This document shows positions 59,021 to 64,000 of a stretch of 64,000 nucleotides of DNA, in pieces. The notes under the pieces were generated by a model that was not told the DNA's origin, searched no databases, and saw nothing but the letters and a program-made list of their open reading frames with translations. The stretch lies in the NCBI GenBank assembly GCA_029207755.1, contig JARCOQ010000008.1, forward strand, positions 25,285,021-25,349,020. The letters are read 5' to 3'. Origin of the DNA: Chamaea fasciata. Taxonomy: Eukaryota > Chordata > Aves > Passeriformes > Sylviidae. The translations under genes and the position numbers were made by a program. Numbering within the stretch: position 1 is the stretch's first letter; the number at the start of each line of letters is the position of its first letter.

Positions 59021-62000
59021 AAGCTTTCTTCTCATGCAGCAAATTTCATTGTGTTGGTTTCTGGGTCTACAGGATGAATTTAAAAAAAAGAGACTCCTGG
59101 ATGCTTTCTCTGGTCCCCCACGACTGCCAGCCCTGAACTGCTCCAGAACATCTGCAGACTCTGTGCTATTGTACTGCAGAGCTCACAGATGCTGGATATT
59201 AAGATTGAACTTTTCAATGTCTCTGAAAGACACCATGAAAAGTAGTACTCACTCAGCCCTTCTGTGGTCAGAAAAAAATTATTATGTGAGAATTTGAACT
59301 TTGCCAGAACAAACACAAAGGAACACCTTCAGACAATTCCAGCATCCTGTTGTGTTGTTTCGTAGGGAAGAGAGGAAAATTGCCCAACCTTTGACATCAA
59401 GTAGCCTGACAAATCGTAAGAGCATAATTAGCCCAAGTAAAATTGTGGGAGACATTACCTCCTACTGTATGTGGGCAAGTTTGTGATCAGATTAAATCAA
59501 AATAATTAGTAGACTCATCCCGATATCCACATCTCTGTCTTTTGTCCAACACCAGCTGCTGAGAATAACTTAATTCTATTTGCAGACTAATCACCAGGAT
59601 GTTTACTAAGGGAGGGGAGTATTTTTAAATATCTAGAGTGTAAACTTACCAAAGACACTCATAAGTCCAAAACCAGAATCTGCTCACACCCAGGTTGAAC
59701 AGGCAGGGTCAGATGCATTAAAGGTGTTAGAAGGATTAAATGTGCTAACACAGAGTTTTATTAAGACTGAGAGAGATGAATATTATTAAGCTTGGTGTTT
59801 GTACATGTCATTTTGGGAGACAGGATAGTAGAAATGGAAACAAACATTATTAAGAGCAACTTGAAGAACAGTTTCATCTGCATGCATAAATATTTCAGTC
59901 CTCGCTCTTCCTCTGGGCAGTCCTTAGAGAAATGCTAGAGAAAAAGTAATAATAAAAAAAGAGCGTTCACTCTGAAGGCATTCAACTGCAAAAATGAATA
60001 CAAGGTTAGGGAATGTCGGGAGAAATAAGAGTGAAGGGCCAGGCTGTGAACACTATGAAAGCAGAGTAGTGTTTGTGACATTTGTACCAACAAGAACTAG
60101 AATCTGGGTCTGCCACGTTAACGCTGAGTTTTTGGAACAGCAAAATGTACATGAGTTTTGTTATTGCTTTGTGGATTTCAATGACTGTAAACTTGCTTGC
60201 AATCATACCTGAACCTCTGACTTTAGTGGGTGACTTGGACCAAACCTCTGAGGATGTGAATTTCATAGGTAATTGCCCAGAGGCCTCCTCATTGTGGCTT
60301 TTGCCATTGAGAAGCACCAAGCAGCTATTTAAAGTGAATGGAAATGTAACATGGCAAGTTTGTGTTTGGTATCAACACAGGAGAAAAAACACACCAGTGG
60401 GATTAGCATTGACTATGTCATGCCATAACACAGCACCCAAATCCACTCTCCCCTCAAGGTACCATCCCATTGCTCTTTCCAGAACTAGTGATGGAGATGT
60501 CCTGCAATAGTCTCCTTGATGTGTCCGTTTAAAGTCACTGCATTATAACTGTTTCAAAGCTTGAAAATGAGGGTTGTCTATGCTATAGTGAAATGCAAAT
60601 CAGCTTTCCCAGGTTTATATCCACAGTACCACTGCTTTTGAAAGTAGCAATAAACTGTTTGCTAAGAAGAACCACCTTCTCTCTTCCCTGTCATGGATGA
60701 ATATCACTTCAGCGTGATGCCGGTCTATCTGTAGAGTCAAAGCTGGCAGGTAATTCATCATCCTGCACCAAGCTGACTCATTAGAAACCCAGGAAACTAG
60801 ATATTAACTAGCCCTTTTAATATGTTTCCCTTTATTCTCATTTCACAGTTTCCTGTTCCTCCGTTTTGTCCTCTGTTGCTAAATTGCAATTATCATGGAA
60901 CTTTGATCTCTTCACCTGTAGATGGCCCACTCATCCATCACCACAGTGATTTTTTTTTTAAACACTAAAAATCCAGGACTTTCTGCAGGTTTAAGAAACA
61001 TTTAAAGCTAGCTCTTCCCTGTAAAACAACCATGCAGGCAGTATAAAGTGAGGGACAAGGATGCAGGGCTTTACCAACTCAAAACAGTAAAAGATCATTT
61101 GTGACTTAAAAACTGGATTTTATTTTAAAAGAAATGTGTGTTTATAATTTTTAAAAAAATTCCATTAGTATTCAAGATTTCATTTTTCATCTCTCTTTCT
61201 TTCTGATAAGTAGTAGTGACTTGATGGCCAGAAATGAGGGTTTTACTGAAAATGCCAAAAATCACAAATAACCTCTACCATGGGCTGCTAGAATCTCTAG
61301 TTCTAAATTGGAGATGCTACCAAACAATTTCCATCATTTTTTCCTGATTATCTGGAGCACGTGTAATCAATCTAGAGCTTTCAGCTGGATTTACTGAGTG
61401 TAAACTGAATAGCTAGACAGCATGAATACCAGATTTCTGTTCTGCATCTCCCAACAGTGTGGTACCTATTACAGATCCAGGGTAGAGCTGATTTGTAAAA
61501 ATATTATGAGACTGCCTAGATTTTTCTGAATGTGGATCAGATCTGTTAACACTCCCAGAAATAAAAAAGTAGAAATTATCCACAAATTGCTTATGCTTAT
61601 TTCTATATGGGAAGAATAGAACTTGTCTCAAGTAATGGCTGCTTTTCCCTCAGTATAAGGTTCAACTATTCTATTTCGAGACTACATTCATTTCTCAGAA
61701 CTCATTTTTACCTGCAGTGAGTTATGTTTGAATCTACATCTTAAGAAAGATTTAGTTTTAAAGAGAAGGGCAACACAGAAAACCAATCATGAATTCTTCT
61801 CTCTTCCAAATAATTAAATGTACAGAGGCCACATTTCTATCCTTATGAGAGATTTTTTTTTATTTATTTTTTTTCCTTCATGTTTTATCCTTTTTTACTA
61901 AAACTTCATTTTTGCACCAGCAATACCCAATGTACCTCTTTAAAATTTTAATCAAATGTGAGGGCTGATTTTCGTTCGCATTCCACCATCCTAAGGGGCA

Positions 62001-64000
62001 AAAAGGAGGCATTTCAGAAATTACCATATTTATGACACGTTGCTAATGAGTGTGAGATGCCATCCTCTGTCATTTCTCTTCAGCTTAGGCTCTGCCTTGG
62101 CTGTTTCTAAACTATTCCATGGGATTAATCCTGCATTGCCACAGTGCCAGCACCACCAGATCAGAGGATCATAGAAAATGGGCCCATGTATTCCTTCTGT
62201 GGCATTCCCTGGTATCTCAGGCATTTGGAAACTCGGAATTTCCAACTGAAAATATTTTGTGCCTCAATATGATATACAGAATGTTCATATTTGGGGAGGA
62301 GAGTGGGGAATTCTTACAATAAGAACACAAAATGTTTAATGCTAGTGCATGGGAACCTGTACCCAAAGTTGTGCATTGGTTGCTGATGTGGGAAATAAAG
62401 CCCTGCTGCACTTCAGAATATTCACTGGATCTAGAAGGGGATTATCTGACCAGTGCCACATGCAGACAGTTCTTATTGCCAGACAGAAGCCACAGCACTG
62501 GTACTGGTAGGGGTTTTCTAAGGCAGCATTACTGGGAGGGAGTACCTTTAAAGTAGCCCTCCAGAGGAGTCTAAGCTTAATAATAAGGGCTCCATGAAGT
62601 TCTTAGCATCCTCCCTCCCTTTAAAGCTTCTGAAACTGAAGATTTCATAGAATTTTTAGAGGTAGGGTACCTTTGTGAAGGCTGCAGTGCCACGGCTGCT
62701 GACCTCTGTCTACAGACAAGTCATGATTGTGCTGATCTCCCTGTCTTTGGATGCCCCCTCCTGCTTTAATTGTCATTGATACTCCTGTGATTGGACTTTT
62801 ATTTTTCTTGTTAGTTTCCATCAGGTCCTTTAACCATCTCACTGCACAGTCATAGTTCCAGTGGTAGTACAGAACTGGGGAATAACCACCTGGAGATGGA
62901 GCACAAGACTCATCCAGATTTGCTGGTCTTCTCATTACACGGCTGAGTTTGGAGCCAGCCTAGCCCTCCAGAGTCCAGAGTGTTGACACTGCCTTAAGGC
63001 CTGGAAAGACATGTACAGGCAGAAGGGGACCTGGAGAGGACTGGTTTGGGTCCAGGAGTTTGCAAACATAGACCAAACCCACTATGCTTCTGTGGTGATG
63101 GTGTCTGACAGAATCACTTACCAGAAGGGACAACAAAGAATTCACAACAAAAGTTACACTTTGCTTGTAAATGCAGTTAATAACTATTGGCCTTTTGGAA
63201 ATGCCAATATATACAAGAATGAGTCAGGGGGATTTGTTTGTTTGCTTGTTTATTTGTTTTAAAGCAGATATTGTAAGGCACCCACCATCAGCCCAACTAT
63301 TTATGCCATTTTTGCTAAGCTGTACTATCTGCACAATAATACCACTTTGTGCTTCATGACTTTGGGCAGACTCTTGCAGCAAGGGCTGTAATAAGGTGTG
63401 AAATAAAGATTTAGTAGCACAGCATTGCAAATGCAGTCTAGCAAAGGAGTTCATTACAGTTCCATTAAGACTGCGGAGTTAACATTAAAAACAGCCAAGA
63501 AACACAAAAAAAGTATGGTATTAACATTCTTGGAGCAGTATTAAGTCAGTCACATTGTACAATCAACAAGCTCTGTTCCTTGCTCTGGGCCAGATTGCAC
63601 AACTTTCAATTTTAGCACAGTTGTCTGATCATAGTCATAGGATCTGAAGGTCCCAGTAACCATCAGCCCACAGGATTAGGAGCTCTGCCGAAGTGAAACA
63701 GCCTTTGTTTGCTTTGATGAGCACCATTCACCTTGCACAGTCCCCCAGCGCACAGCACAGCTGGGAGGTGTCAATCAGAAGGAACTTAATCAGGCCAAAC
63801 ATTTCAATTTGTATCAGAAATTTGTTTGAACAGGAAGGAGCTGCTCATGCATCTAAGAGGGCAACCTCTTTGCTCTCATCAGCTCTTGCTACCTTATTCA
63901 TTTCTATGTGTTTTCAGTCTTGACCTCCAACAGAATTGGAAAGGAAGTGTATTCCAGGAGCCAAGATTTTGCTGCCCAGGAGAACTTAGCTGATTTCTGG
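59021..64000. other. non-coding stretch, nothing recognised
   Basis: Unique DNA to the window edge. Frames reach 142 codons (60,082-60,510 plus), overlapped by other frames, without recognisable domains. T-rich runs lie at 60,951 and 61,853-61,875. No gene, repeat family or exon with paired splice sites is seen. Confidence 0.5.

Noticed and set aside
60082..60510. 142-codon plus frame
   Set aside because: It overlaps other frames on both strands, has no known domain, and its length is within chance.
1..64000. tRNA genes, CRISPR arrays, riboswitches, bacterial-type operons
   Set aside because: None seen. No tRNA box B with paired stems, no regularly spaced repeats with unique spacers; the DNA is vertebrate nuclear.

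Overview
This window looks like non-coding DNA from a bird nuclear genome. The evidence is the repeats. There are several CR1 LINE fragments with the avian-type 3' end (ORF2 C-terminus, then the 'TTCCAACC..ATTCTGTG' tail) on both strands. There is also one solitary LTR that I recognise as the common avian ERVL-type LTR. The DNA is AT-rich by eye, has long homopolymer and AT tracts, and shows no operons, ribosome-binding sites or dense coding. A neoavian bird, possibly a songbird, fits best, but I cannot name the species or locus from sequence alone.

I find no protein-coding gene I can defend. Open frames are short (mostly 60-140 codons), lie on all strands without order, and match no family I know, apart from pieces of CR1 ORF2. 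The window is therefore intergenic (gene-desert-like) or inside a very large intron. Three places have weak exon-like signals (13,998-14,720 minus, 35,901-36,116 minus, 54,483-54,664 plus). They are described as candidates only.

Layout. 0-12 kb: CR1 fragment (5.6 kb, plus), an old CR1/L3-type ORF2 relic (6.4-6.9 kb, minus), two faint MIR/CORE-SINE-like relics (8.1 and 11.3 kb) and an 88-bp TATTA pentamer array (9.5 kb). 12-22 kb: mostly unique sequence, an AT palindrome cluster (15.7 kb), a small degenerate repeat family containing a 27-bp-arm hairpin (20.5-21.0 kb) and a second perfect hairpin (21.6 kb). 22-33 kb: an old CR1 reverse-transcriptase scrap (24.8 kb), a long A-tract (27.0 kb), a CR1 5'-truncated 3' end (27.2 kb, minus) and another old CR1 scrap (29.5 kb). 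33-41 kb: the solo LTR (33.3-33.9 kb, minus), a T-rich tract (34.2 kb), a short hairpin (38.2 kb), a TATTT/T tract (40.1 kb) and two telomere-type hexamers (40.26 kb). 46-49 kb: two CR1 3' ends of different subfamilies in opposite orientation. 49-64 kb: unique sequence with a CA/CAGA microsatellite (57.5 kb) and a CR1 scrap (58.9 kb).

Nothing here forms a pathway or gene system. The most unusual structure is the 20.5-21.0 kb repeat cluster with its near-perfect inverted repeat. All identifications rest on reading the sequence and memory of repeat families; no alignment or search was run.
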